A stretch of DNA of 24,851 nucleotides from Nemertoderma westbladi (GCA_032718475.1 JAUCBJ010000094.1:1-24851), one strand, 5' to 3'. Positions 1 through 10,130 are shown, numbered from the stretch's first letter. The notes: a model not told the origin generated them from the letters alone. Program-made: numbers and translations.

Positions 1-66
1 GCTCGCCCCACAGGTTGATTAATGGTACCACTACGCTAAGGCTCACTCACTTCGTGGCTCGCCCCT
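1..66 (+). repeat. Terminal fragment of the GCTCGCCC repeat family
   Basis: Two GCTCGCCC motifs (1-8 and 57-64) flank a CTAAGGCTC core. The same arrangement (GTGCGCTAAGG, a short spacer, then GCTCGCCC) ends the copies at 17110-17402 and, inverted, 10961-11215. The copy is cut by the window edge and then by the foldback element whose target duplication begins at 67. It is non-coding; the family's class is unknown. Confidence 0.45.
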
Positions 67-89
67 CAAACTGGGTAGGTGCTAAAATG

Positions 90-967
90 CACAACGAGCA
101 ACAATGACCAACAACGAGCAACAATGAGCAACAATGAGCAATAACGAGTAACAATGAGCAACAACGAGCAACAATGAACAATATTAAAGTACAACAACGA
201 GTAACAATGAGCAACAACGAGCAACAATGAGCAACAAAGAGCAACAATGAGCAACAACGAACAACAATGAGCAACAACGATCAACAATGAGCAACAACGA
301 GCAATAATAAAGTACAACAACGAGTAACAATGAGCAACAACGAGCAACAATGAACAACAACGAGCAACAATGAGTACCAACGATCAACAATGAGCAACAA
401 CAAGCAATAATAAAGTACAACAACGAGTAACAATGAGCAACAATGTGCAACAACGAGTAACAATGAGCAACAACGAGCAACAATGAGCAACAACCAGAAA
501 CAATGAGCAACAACGAGCAACAAAGAGCAACAACGAACAACAATGAGCAACAACGAACAACAATGAGCAACAACGAGCAACAATAAACAACAACGAGCGC
601 AATAATAAATACAACAATGAGCAACAACGAGCATTAATGAAGTACAACAATGAGCAACAATGATGAACAACGAACAACAATGAGCAACAACGAACAACAA
701 TGAGCAACAACGAACAACAATGAGCAACAACGAGCAACAATGAGCAACAACGAGCAACAATAAACAACAACGAGCGCAATAATAAATACAACAATGAGCA
801 ACAACGAGCATTAATGAAGTACAACAATGAGCAACAATGAGGAACAACGAACAACAATGACCAACAACGAGTAACAATGAGCAACAATGACCAACAACGA
901 GCAACAATGAGCAACAACGAGCAACAATGAACAACCAAAATAGCAATAAGAATAACAATAATAAGTA
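90..967. repeat. Minisatellite array, left arm (CAACAATGAGCAACAACGAG unit)
   Basis: Alternating 10-mers CAACAATGAG and CAACAACGAG form a 20-bp unit repeated through the arm with point changes. A higher-order layer is visible: a block starting GCGCAATAATAAATAC recurs at about 596 and 774, 178 bp apart. The array lacks stops in several frames, so long open frames here are artefacts. Confidence 0.9.
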
Positions 968-971
968 ACAA

Positions 972-1457
972 TAGTTCGTTGTTGCTCGTTGTTGGTCATT
1001 GTTGCTCATTGTTACTCGTTGTTGTACATTATTATTGTTCGTTGTTGCTCATTGTTGCTCGTTGTTGCTCATTGTTGCTCGTTGTTGGTCATTGTTGCTC
1101 ATTGGTACTCGTTGTTGTACATTATTATTGTTCGTTGTTGCTCGTTGTTGCTCATTGTTGCTCATTGTTTCTCATTGTTGCTCGTTGTTGCTCATTGTTG
1201 CTCGTTGTTGCTCATTGTTGGTCGTTACTCGTTGTTGGTCATTGTTGCTCGTTGTTATGGTCATTGTTGCTCATTATTACTAAGCTGACTGTTGTACTTT
1301 ATTATTGCTCGTTGTTGCTCATTGTTGCTCGTTGTTGCTCATTGTTACTCGTTGTTATGCTCGTTGTTGCTCATTGTCGCCCATTGTTGCTCGTTGTTGC
1401 TCATTGTTGCTCGTTGTTGCTCAGTGTTGCTTGTTGTTGGTCATTGTTGCTCGTTGT
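972..1457. repeat. Minisatellite array, right arm (reverse complement of left arm)
   Basis: Tandem CTCGTTGTTG / CTCATTGTTG units are the reverse complement of the left-arm unit. Variant blocks with GTTGTACATTATTATTG occur at about 1021 and 1111, 90 bp apart. The array ends at GCTCGTTGTGG, directly before the inverted terminal sequence. Confidence 0.9.
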
Positions 1458-1535
1458 GGATTTTAGCACCTACCCACAAACTGCACGTTTCCTGTCAGTT
1501 AGACCCAGTAAGTACGAAACGCGAACATGAGATAA

Positions 1536-1575
1536 TGTATGAATTTAATTATATAAATTACGCGATTCCTTAATT
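1536..1575 (+). repeat. 40-bp direct repeat, copy 1 (pairs with 2102-2141)
   Basis: The block beginning TGTATGAATTTAATTATA and ending GATTCCTTAATT recurs at 2102-2141 with two differences by eye. Both copies are followed by a similar ACTGTAGTAC stretch. The two copies bracket a LINE fragment. Confidence 0.8.
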
Positions 1576-1674
1576 CAGTAATTAGACCTACTGTACTGTA
1601 GTACACAGTAGTAGGCCTACACAACCCGGTTAAAATATACTTATCATTGAAGGTTTACGACCCCTCTAGAACAG

Positions 1675-2090
1675 TTGTTCCTACTGTATAATAAATGTAC
1701 AATTACAAAGGAAGCTGCAAAGGAGGTTGCATTGCATATAAATGCTACCAAGACCGAATTTATGACTTTTAATGTTAATGGAAACTTGACAACAATTGAT
1801 AATAATCAACTAAGGAAGGTTGACGACTTCCAGTACCTTGGAGGGATCATGGATAGAGAGTAGCAAAAAGGACATAGAAATTAGGAAAGCAAAGGCATGG
1901 ATGGGTAGCTCTATCAAAAATGGATACCATCTGGAAATCAGATCTCTCCAGGCACCTGAAGACTAAGTTCTTTCGAGCCACAGTGGAAAGTGTATTTTTA
2001 TACGGGGGTGAGACCTGGACACTGACTAAATAACTTGAACACCGAATTATGGTTGCTACACAAGACTACTAACGAACGTGGTTTAGATAG
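1675..2090 (+). pseudogene. Degraded LINE reverse-transcriptase fragment
   Basis: The frame from 1675 carries motifs typical of the region C-terminal to the catalytic centre of non-LTR reverse transcriptases: LHINATKTEFM, then KVDDFQYLGG. A stop follows at 1861. Related sense continues in shifted frames to about 2090, with KAKAWMG, then FFRATVESVFLYGGETWTLTK, then another stop. The piece is therefore broken by stops and frameshifts and lacks the catalytic YADD/FADD box and the endonuclease. The FRATVES...LYG...TWTLT pattern resembles RTE-like elements, but the clade is a guess. It was probably a 5'-truncated insertion that has since decayed. Confidence 0.75.
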
Positions 2091-2101
2091 AGATTATATA
2101 C

Positions 2102-2141
2102 TGTATGAATTTAATTATAAAAATTACGCGATTCTTTAATT
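2102..2141 (+). repeat. 40-bp direct repeat, copy 2 (pairs with 1536-1575)
   Basis: Same 40-bp block as 1536-1575, offset 566 bp and in direct orientation, immediately downstream of the LINE fragment. Confidence 0.8.
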
Positions 2142-2510
2142 ACTTACTGCAGTAAAGTACTGTAGTACATGTACAATAGTATTCCATAGTTGGTGTTATT
2201 TGCTGTTGAGTAAGTCGGTGAATAGGCATACTGTAGTTATAATAATTTCGCTGACTCTTCAAAGGTTTGAATGTTTGCACTTGGTTTACCTTTGTGAGTC
2301 TAGGCGACATGCAAATGTACTGCGAGGCGTGTCTATATAGACTTCCATTGTCCGTTTTATTGGAATATAGTCTTGACATTTGTTGTGTAAAGAAAAGATA
2401 TTGGACGGATTCGCAGTACTTCTGATCCCTACAACTACCGGCCTACTGTATGTCACTAACATGTACAGTAGAGTATATCCTGTAAGTTAATGGAAATGTG
2501 TATTAAATAT
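2142..2510. other. Gene-free AT-rich stretch
   Basis: No coding, RNA or clear repeat structure was recognised. TACTGTA and GTAGTACATGTAC motifs are frequent, as elsewhere in the window. The short reverse-strand open frame here has no recognisable domain. Confidence 0.5.
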
Positions 2511-2514
2511 GAGT

Positions 2515-3652
2515 TATATGAATATTTACTTAGGAACAAGTTAATTACAAAGGCACCGCACGGGTTTTTAATGCGCAAATCTACATGTACTTAGTTATTG
2601 GAATCCGTTAATAAATGGTATAAAATGGTTGATAATGGCGACGCCTTTGACGTAGTGTACATTGACTTCGCAAACGCATTCGATTCAGCAGTAAATAGTA
2701 AGCGTTAAGCTAAGCTTTCCAGTTATGGAAATAGCGGAAATCTTATGGCTTGGTTAACAGCATTTCTTTCCAATCGTACTCAACGTGTACTAGTTGAAAA
2801 TACTGTAGTTATTCTAATTATTGTAAAGTTATTTCGGGTACCCCGCTGGGGCGGGGATATTTTTAGGACCATTATTATTTTTACTGTTCACTAAATGACT
2901 TAGCTGAAAATGTTTACCCTGTATCGTGCAAATTATTTGCTGATGATGCTAAATTGTTCGCTCTCTCTCTTAACAATCTCTTAACAAACTCTTAAGCAAA
3001 TGAATGGCAACTCACCATCGCTCCTCATAAGTGCCAAGTGCTTTATTTCGGTAACAATAATGTGCGTACCTCGTACTGTCTTTACAATAAGAATATAAAG
3101 GAGGAAACTCACTCTAAAGATTTAAGAGTTACAATTTCCAATAATCTAAAATTCGTTAAGTATTGCCGTGAACAAGTAGCCAAAGCCTACAAAATTGTAA
3201 ATATGCTTTTTCGTTGTTTTTACACTGAGAATATGGTAGCTCTTATGAGCGCGTATAAATCATACGTCCGGCCTTTATTGGAATATTGTGCACCTGTTTG
3301 CCCCCCCCCCCCCATTCTTATTAACGTCTATAGACTTGGTTGAGAATGTACAAAGACATTTTACACGTAAACTTTATTTGCGGTGCGGTTTGTCCTAAGG
3401 TAGCTACAGTACCTCGACCGACACAACTCTCTCGTGTTACAACCTCTTGAACTAAGGCGTTATATTTTCGATCTTAAGATGGTATATTCCATTGAACGAA
3501 ATTTAATCGACCTTAATGTTGATGATTTTTTTACACGCCCCTCTAGACCCGGTCTCAGAGGACATAACCATAAACTATCCATAAAGCGAACTAGACTTAA
3601 TCAATGCAAAATGTTTTTGCTAATCGTGTACTCGTGTAATAGTAATACATAA
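2515..3652 (+). pseudogene. Decayed LINE reverse transcriptase (CR1/Jockey-like)
   Basis: Reading across frames gives the ordered motifs of a non-LTR reverse transcriptase. HGFL is near 2560. DVVYIDFANAFDS (2650-2690) corresponds to the first catalytic aspartate motif. LSNRTQRVLVE is near 2770-2800, and LFADDAKLF (about 2935-2960) is the FADD box. A thumb and C-terminal part follows in two open pieces, 3038-3343 and 3434-3652, containing RDLRVTIS-like and YVRPLLEYCAP sequence. Many stops and frameshifts, and a 13-C run at 3301-3313 that disrupts the frame, show it is dead. The endonuclease is missing, as expected for 5' truncation. It is unlike the LINE fragment at 1675 and so a separate insertion. 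Confidence 0.85.
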
Positions 3653-4361
3653 TGTATGTAGTAATACTGTAGTAATTTCACTAGGTCTCCCAAAATGGAA
3701 ATTGTTATAACTTGGAAACTAACAGAGCTACTATTAAATATCGGTTTCAGATTTGGAAACACCATTTAATCGTGCATTATATTAGATCATAAAAATAATT
3801 TCGACATATGTATTTTGGACCAAAATGGTGTACCCCCCCCCCCCCCCCCCCCCCCCCTAAATTAACTGATTAATTTAGGTTGATGAAACCCCCACAGAGA
3901 CGCAACCTAAAGACTAGTGCATATGATAAGTACTGTATATGCAAAGTTGTCATCTTGTAAAAATATTTTAGGTTTTCTATTTCATTCATTTTGCCCTCTA
4001 GTGAAGAAGCCCCCTTCCATGCTCTATGTATATTTTTTCCATACATCTGTCCTAATCAAGTTTTAGTTGAAGATAGTTAATAAACATAATTACTCAAATA
4101 TTTGACAGACAGGGAAACGGACAGACCGTCATACAGACACCAACGGATTTACCGACACACGGAAACATGTTAGAAATAATTTAAATTCACAAAACATTTT
4201 AACACCCGTGCTCTGACAGTGAATAAATAATTATTATTCCAAAATAGTAACATTACTCAACGCCGTTAGTATTAACATCAAGTTGTTATTTAGCACTTTA
4301 CAACTTTAGAGGACATTACAGCATTGTATTGGCCTGTACATTTAGTATTGTATTTAGTGTT
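3653..4361. other. Gene-free stretch with a poly-C run
   Basis: No coding frame is supported. It contains a pure 25-C tract at 3833-3857, which may be a repeat edge or a sequencing-sensitive homopolymer. A GACAGACAG-rich patch near 4105-4160 loosely resembles the internal GACAGACAG part of the GCTCGCCC family. Confidence 0.5.
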
Positions 4362-4450
4362 ATTATTTACGTGGTAACCCATGACGGCGTTAAGTAATGT
4401 CCACTAAGGGGACATTACTTAACGCCGTCATTGGATACCACGTAAACAAT
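4362..4450. repeat. Strong hairpin, 41-bp arms and 7-bp loop
   Basis: Positions 4362-4402 and 4410-4450 are reverse complements with three mismatches by eye, around a loop ACTAAGG. The core GACGGCGTTAAGTAATGTCC is perfectly matched. A related ACATTACTCAACGCCGT sits at 4250-4266. It is most likely the tip or remnant of a palindromic mobile element. A terminator role is not indicated in this eukaryotic context. Confidence 0.85.
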
Positions 4451-4739
4451 AGGTGGAAATTTGCCTGACAGCCAGATAGGCCTACTACATTACCTACCGG
4501 TAGGCGGGGTATAGCTATTAAACCAGTATGCCTAGCTATATTATTATATAACATGGCTCCAAACGCCGCGATAAATATAAGCTAACTTATTTATAACATA
4601 ATTTATGTCATTTTTACAATTATTTATACAGCAACTAATATAATTTGTGCAGTTTCTATCACTTATAATGTATATGTACAATCATTTCGTAATGTTAAAA
4701 TTTTGGAATAAAACTACATACATACAGTACTTGTTGCAA

Positions 4740-4840
4740 AGTACTTTACAGTGTTCTGATCCTCGTGGCTTTATTTTCACTCACTCACTAACGTTCGTTC
4801 GTGTAACAAAGCCACTCGGATCATCACACTGTAAAGTACT
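4740..4840. repeat. Inverted repeat pair, MITE-like hairpin
   Basis: AGTACTTTACAGTGT at 4740-4754 continues through a GATCCTCGTGGCTTT block. It is mirrored at 4806-4840 (GCCACTCGGATCATCACACTGTAAAGTACT region) with few differences. Arms are about 35 bp and the loop about 31 bp. A small inverted-repeat element or its remnant is the simplest reading. Confidence 0.75.
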
Positions 4841-5861
4841 ACTTTACACATAGACACAAGTATGTAAATAGTTAAAAAATTGTTAACAAATTTATTAAAT
4901 CAAGGAAATATACATGAAGATGAAAAAATTAATGCTTTCAAATTTCGGAGACATAAAAATGGACATTATAAAATATACTTTTTTAAATCTCGAGCCAAAG
5001 ATATCTGTGTCCAAACCCAAAGGTAAAGAACCAAAACCACTCGTAAAAAGGATTGTAAAACCTGCAATGCCCTCAAGATGGCACACCAAAGTTATTCTGT
5101 TAGAGTAACGGTACCTAAACTAAACAAACTGAAACTGTCCATCAGATCGCAGATATCTGTATATCTACGGAGAGTGCTGGAGTGGAGATAAGGAAGTCAG
5201 TAAGTAGGTACTGTACTTCTGTACCTGTCAGCTGGTCAGCCTGTCAGCGTGCATGATCTAAGTTTGTTTTACTGTAATGCAGTAGGCGGTAGGCCCCACA
5301 GCAGTACATCTGTAAATTGAATTGCTTGTTGATTTCAGGATTGGCAGATGGATTGCTGGATGCTGAATTGGGTGATTGGCAGATTGGTGTGTGCCTTTTT
5401 TCTGTTTTTCGGTGCATGCGCGGTAGCCTATACTCTATACCTGTCTGCCTGTCAGCCTGTATACTGCTATAGGTCTATTCTGATCAGATATTGCTCTGCT
5501 CTGCTGCTGAAAAAATGTGCGCGATTCAGAGATTCGAAGTCAGTGGTTGGTGTTTCTGTGGTTTGCAGTTTGCACTTTGCAGGTTGCAGCTTGCATTACT
5601 GCATTACAGCAGTAGGTGGTAGGCTACGCCAGTACGCTACTGCCTGACTGCAACTGCCAGACTGCAGTACGGTACCACCGCACTGCCGTATGCATGCAGT
5701 GCAGCAGTATGCAGGTATGACTGTATGAGGAAGGCCTACTGACTGACTGCATGTCACATGTTGATTGTTGAGCTAACGCGACGTACTGACGTCTGGACGT
5801 AGGTAGATCAGTAGATCTGTAGATGCTAGATCATAGACTATACTGCTATAGGCCCTACAGC
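4841..5861. other. Gene-free stretch
   Basis: Overlapping short open frames of 64 codons exist on both strands near 4900-5108, and one of 99 codons lies at 5348-5647. None shows a recognised domain, conserved motif or splice structure. From 5200 onward the sequence is rich in CAGT/CTGTCAG variants and GTAGGC motifs, typical of old repeat debris. Confidence 0.45.
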
Positions 5862-5874
5862 CAGTCGATGAGAA

Positions 5875-5950
5875 GTCAAAAATTGGACTTCAAGTCAAAT
5901 TTTAGACTTCAAGTCCAATTTTGGACTCCAAAGTCCAATATTGGACTTTA
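5875..5950. repeat. Subterminal AGTCCAAT/ATTGGACT array, TE1 left end
   Basis: Repeated AAGTCCAAnnTTGGACTT units, each close to self-complementary, include the perfect 20-bp palindrome AAAGTCCAATATTGGACTTT at 5930-5949. The identical 20-mer occurs at the other end of TE1. Confidence 0.85.
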
Positions 5951-6369
5951 GTACAACTCCAAGTGTACCCATGCTGCCATACTGTATATCGGTATTTCAA
6001 TCAAAACTGCATCCCGTATCAGTACATATATATTACATAATTACAATGCAACATCATTTTAATGATCAAATTAATTATTATAAGTATTATAAGCAGGGAT
6101 CGCAGATCGCACACGTACAGTCAGACATCAGTAGTTACTTTTTGCGGTAGTGGTATGGCTTTGCAGTAGCCTTACTAGGCAGCTAGGCCTAGGCCTACCT
6201 TAATGGTGTATACCGCGGTAGCGAGTTTTAGCTGTCAGGCTGTATAGTTCATTCATACCCATACCTGTGGTATTTCGTATGGCAAAAATAAGACTACTGT
6301 AAACTGTAACCTAATATGTTATTGAGTTAATGTTTATTGACTAATTGTTTTGATTAGGTTCACTGTTTG

Positions 6370-6700
6370 ACTGACAGGCTGTGTCAAGTACAATGCACAC
6401 ATCTCCAACCAGACACTATATAACATTGAAGTTGGAGGTGTCTCATTAGTTCCCCCAAGCTTGACTCTAGAACAAAGCCGCCTCCGCTTTGCAGGACATT
6501 GCTTTCGCCCTGAGGACCAGCCTGTGCACCTCATGGAGTAAATAAGCATGGTGGACAGCTGGACAGCCCATGACTTTCTTGAGACGCATCTTTCTTACTG
6601 TCTCAAAGGACACTGGCCTTGAAGATGCGGATGATTAGCAAATGTCATGGGTGATAAGGCTGTAAGAGTGTAAGGGAGTTGTGGAGGCGCACTTTTGTCA
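6370..6700 (+). pseudogene. LINE reverse-transcriptase C-terminal fragment
   Basis: A frame through 6385-6540 reads LYNIEVGGVSLVPPSLTL and then SRLRFAGHCFRPEDQPVHLM. The RLRFAGHCxRxxDQPV pattern is characteristic of the extreme C-terminal part of RTE-like non-LTR elements. After a stop, a shifted frame gives FLRRIFLTVSKDTGLEDADD, matching the usual following segment with a KDTGL-type motif. The fragment is truncated at both ends and frameshifted. It lies within the left part of TE1 and could derive from the same family as the piece at 1675-2090, whose C-terminus would look like this. Confidence 0.65.
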
Positions 6701-6803
6701 ACAAGCCGGCACAGCATTCTTAATAGGGCTTATATATATAATGCAGCTGCAATGCAGCATGCCGATTGCTGGATTGTAGTTAGTAGTATGCAGGGCTGGC
6801 AAA

Positions 6804-6892
6804 GTAGGTTTTTGTAAACCTAGGTTTTTGTAGGTTTTTGTGAAAAACCTAAAATTTGAAAAAAGCCTAAAACTAGGTTTTTAGGTTTTTGA
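6804..6892. repeat. Subterminal AGGTTTTTGT iterations, TE2 left end
   Basis: The sequence TAGGTTTTTG is repeated in both orientations (TAGGTTTTTGT and AAAAACCTA), including short self-complementary stretches. The counterpart at the right end is 15031-15138, in inverted orientation. Confidence 0.8.
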
Positions 6893-7147
6893 TTTATCAT
6901 CTTTAATTTGTCTTTAATTTGCCTTTTAATTTCATTTGTAGACTCAAAACAACTGAACAAGTCTGAAGTCAACTTGCATTGTCAGCTGATGTGTGATGAG
7001 TCCCAGTCCAGTCCAGTTGTCTTGTCACTACTGACAAGCTGACTGATGAAAGTTAGCAGTCAGATCAGCAGATCAGCAGATGGTCCGGTACCGGGTGACC
7101 GGTAACTCAACTACCTGACTACAGACCTCCATCCTGACGTATGTAGT

Positions 7148-7549
7148 ATGTACGTTGCTGCTGATAACTGTACACTTACAGTGCAGCAGTGGTCCAGGCT
7201 CCAGGCAGCCAGGTGGCTGGGTCAGCGTCAGTGGGTGCGGGTGGTCTCTGCAGCTCTGGCTCTGGCAGTCTGGTCAGCTGGTGTTCACAGGCAGTCAGGT
7301 GGTTATCGGGTTATGGTTTGCGTTATGCTTTTATGGCAGTATGGGACTGTCTGAACTAATATGACAATGAAACCTGACGGACTCATTCTTTCAAACAGTC
7401 AGTTTGTATCATAGTGTATCTATAAAATATAATCCAGTAATCTTGACCAGTTGACCAAATGTGGCCCCATACAGCCATATAATTTATCTAATCATTTACC
7501 AACCACTGAACCAGGTCAATCTAATCAATCAATATACAAATACAGAAAT
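7148..7549. other. TE2 body, no gene
   Basis: CAGGT/CAGTC-rich sequence with two overlapping open frames of about 68 codons. Neither has a recognisable domain, and their overlap in two frames argues for chance. Confidence 0.4.
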
Positions 7550-7570
7550 ACTACAAAAACCTAGCGAATT

Positions 7571-7806
7571 AGGGTAAACTGGGGTAATTTGGGACAAAAT
7601 CGTCCTTTAAAGCTTTTTTCAGAATCTTAAAAACATTTTTTTGATAATCCGACCTTATCAAGTATGCACCATGTACCCATTCTATCAAACTAATTACTTA
7701 ATTTTTATTTTCAAATAATTAATTACCTTTTTTTAATTAATATTCATTAGTGTCCCAAATTACCCCAGCATGGGGTAATTTGGGACAGTTGGGGGAATTT
7801 GGGACA
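7571..7806. repeat. TE3 left subterminal iterons and hairpin
   Basis: TGGGGTAATTTGGGACA occurs at 7580-7596 and 7771-7787, with a variant GGGGGAATTTGGGACA just downstream. Its reverse complement at 7751-7767 faces the 7771 copy across a 3-base gap, giving a perfect 17-bp-arm hairpin. Such subterminal iterons are typical of transposase-binding sites; that role is inferred. Confidence 0.8.
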
Positions 7807-7924
7807 TAACATAAATCGAACAGTAGTAGCCCATTGTAATTGACACAAACTTTGTTGAGAAATTGTACAATGCATCAATAAGACCAAAAGTTTGGATTTT
7901 AGAGACTGTTCGACACCATCAGTA

Positions 7925-8454
7925 CAACAGTCTCCCGCTAGAGGGCTACATGTCAAACATTAATAAATGTCCTCCCATTTCCATCTCTCTGCATTTAATC
8001 CGACCAAAAGACAATGCTGAAACTTGTCATACTTGTATTAGACCGACATTAACTCATAGCTGTCATGTGTCATTCAAAGGGCAAGGGGGCTAATCTGCAT
8101 GCAGTTCTTTAGTCTGCCGCTAGAGGGCCGAATATCTGAAAGTGAAATCCTTGGCTCATTCCGTTATTTATGATCCATTCAAGCTGAAACTTGTCAAAAA
8201 TATGTTGTATGTCTGTCTGTCTGTCTTTATGCCAGTATGTGCTCACTGCTCAGCCAGAATACATCCTGCATCAATGTGCTGCTGCTGCTGTGTCTTGGAG
8301 GGGTCGGTATGTGGTCTGCATTTCTTCAGTCTACCACTAGAGGGCAACATGTATGAAAGTGATAACCTTCCACTTCCCCTGTACCCATTCTGCCATTTAC
8401 TTGATCTTAATCTGTTTAAGTTGAGTCTTGGAATATAGTACCAGATCACGACTA
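7925..8454 (+). repeat. Tandem array with CGCTAGAGGGC cores, left part
   Basis: Three monomers are aligned on CCGCTAGAGGGC (7935), CCGCTAGAGGGC (8117) and CCACTAGAGGGC (8334). Each is followed by a TGAAAGTGA-type and CTTGTCA-type block. The array continues in the same orientation at 14195-14830. TE4 interrupts it after TACATGATGTG. Confidence 0.85.
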
Positions 8455-8475
8455 CATGATGTGGGTCCTACGAAT

Positions 8476-8765
8476 TACCGCAAAAGACCGCAAAAGACCA
8501 AAAAAGACCGCAAAAGACCGCAAAAGACCGCAAAAGACCACAAAAGACCGCAAAAAACCACAAAAGACCGCAAAAAACCGCAAAAGACCACAAAAAACCA
8601 CAAAAGACCGCAAAAGACTGCAAAAGACCACAAAAGAACAGAGAAGGCATGGATATACTGCAAGACGAATTACCGCAAAAGACCGCAAAAGACCACAAAA
8701 GACCGCGAAAGACAGCAAAAGACCGCAAAAGACAGCAAAAGAATGCAAAAGACCACAAAAGAGCA
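8476..8765. repeat. 11-bp minisatellite CCGCAAAAGAC, TE4 left arm
   Basis: Tandem CCGCAAAAGAC / CCACAAAAGAC units run through the outer arm, interrupted by a unique segment (AACAGAGAAGGCATGGATAT) near 8637-8656. Both strands are open in several frames because the unit contains no stop, so the apparent Lys-rich and Phe/Leu-rich proteins are artefacts. Confidence 0.92.
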
Positions 8766-9024
8766 CCAAGAAGTGAAAATTTAGTATTAGCGAGTGTCAG
8801 GCGCAGTCAGGCAGTCAGGTCAATGTATAGAAGTTTTGTAGACCTACATTATGAATCAGACTGTCTGATCTGAAATTATTATACAGTACATTGTCATAAT
8901 GTATTAATTAGATTTTGATACAGTTCAACAATTATTTCACAACTTATTATTGTTTTAGGTTTGCTGGATGGAAATGTGGGAAGGTGGATGGGAATGTGAA
9001 TGTGGGAATCAATAAACGCTGTTG

Positions 9025-9100
9025 TTACCTATCAATTTAAGGAAAGGAGCAGGTTACAGCGGCAGAATTCTAACCAAAACAATAAACTATGTTGTTAACG
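9025..9100 (+). repeat. GGAGCAGGTTACAG motif copy in TE4 left arm
   Basis: AAAGGAGCAGGTTACAGCGG followed by AACCAAAACAATAAACTATG. This block is tandemly repeated at 10275-10516 and recurs inverted at 13576-13655 and 15197-15261, and again at 23700-23762. Confidence 0.85.
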
Positions 9101-9544
9101 GCACCAACCACAGTACAAATTGAGGGAAAGTAGCAGAGGATCGGACAGCCACAGCACAATGATCGATGAACAAAACAAGCCCAAAACAAACAAGCCAATA
9201 AAAACAAAGAAGACAATGAGAGAGAAGGCAAAAAACAAAATATTGTAGTTAAAAGGTACTGTAAAAGTTTGGTATGGTATGGTCAATGGTCATTATGTGA
9301 TTACGGGTCTGCCTAAACACCCAACTACACCCAACTTCAACCCAACTGCATCCAACTTACACCAAACTATACTGTATGGCACCCAACTTCCACAAATTAT
9401 AATATGTACAGTAACAAACTCTGAACTTCTATGAGGAATTGCTGAGATATGAGCTTTTTAAAAGCTTCATGTACTGTATTTTGCACCCACTGCTGAGCAA
9501 TTTATGAAAATACTGTAACAAACTAACGTTTATATTTATTGCAG

Positions 9545-9805
9545 GTTGGTTCTAGAATAATTGATAAATTTAACAATAAATATACAAAGGAGAGATAGAG
9601 ACTATTGGCGAACGATCCAGATACCTACAGATGTCGACATAAAACACGCACCGAAACTCCAAACTAATGAAGCTACAGTACAAACTAAACTGGCGCTGTG
9701 TTAATGTAAAAGGTATTGATACACAGGAGGGTCACAGCCTTAACGACGAAATCGCATTGGAAGCTTCTGTTATGGGAATGGCAATGCTATAATTCGTTCA
9801 AAATT
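9545..9805 (+). pseudogene. Broken left-arm copy of the TE4 exon-like segment
   Basis: After a TTTATATTTATTGCAG acceptor-like sequence, the frame begins VGSRIIDKFNNKYTKER and then hits TAG (about 9595). It is followed by LLANDPDTYRC and further stops and frame changes. It is the inverted counterpart of the open segment at 12724-13065. Decay in this arm and preservation in the other is clear by direct comparison. Confidence 0.75.
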
Positions 9806-9883
9806 AATAGACATAATATTCAATATTATACAGTATGTTTAATGCAATTATAATTATGTAATTATTGTAATTATGTAATTATC

Positions 9884-10130
9884 AGGGAGCCCAGTATAGG
9901 GTTAACTTAAGACCCAAGAAGTCCAATATACAGCGACATACAGTATATGTAAACTAAGATATGTACAACCCATACAGGGAAACACAAAGTGCTTGAATAT
10001 TTGAATTTATAGTGCCTGAATTTATGTCTCTATAATTAAAAAAAAATACTTGTTTTTAGGCCAATGTGAACTTTCCCAGAGTGCCCAGGAAAGTCGAAAT
10101 AAAATAGGTCAACCTTTGTTTAAAGAGGTG
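9884..10130. other. TE4 spacer, no gene
   Basis: AT-rich sequence between the end of the left arm and the repeat block at 10130. Nothing recognisable. Confidence 0.5.

Larger units (their letters stand above)
72..1476. mobile_element. 1.4-kb foldback (palindromic) element made of minisatellite
   Basis: The ends are perfect inverted copies of TGGGTAGGTGCTAAAAT (72-88 and 1460-1476). They are bordered by a direct CAAAC at 67-71 and 1477-1481, a plausible 5-bp target duplication. The interior is a 10/20-bp tandem repeat with a single orientation switch near 970, so the left arm (about 895 bp) and right arm (about 500 bp) are reverse complements that could pair into a long hairpin. No transposase is encoded. 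The structure fits a non-autonomous foldback element; the family is not identifiable from the sequence alone. Confidence 0.8.

Noticed and set aside
72-1476. CRISPR-like regular repeats
   Set aside because: Units are contiguous without spacers and the genome is clearly animal.
47-1573. Long open frames on both strands with Cys/Leu/Val-rich products
   Set aside because: They are translations of the stop-poor 10/20-bp minisatellite; they overlap in several frames and have no domains.
4895-5108. 64-codon frames on both strands
   Set aside because: AT-rich chance frames opposite each other, with no domain or splice context.
7148-7364. Two overlapping frames of about 68 codons
   Set aside because: Same DNA open in two frames, no motif, inside a non-coding transposon body.
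8428-8873. Lys/Arg-rich and Phe/Leu-rich open frames on both strands
   Set aside because: Products of the 11-bp CCGCAAAAGAC array in TE4; openness follows from the unit lacking stops.
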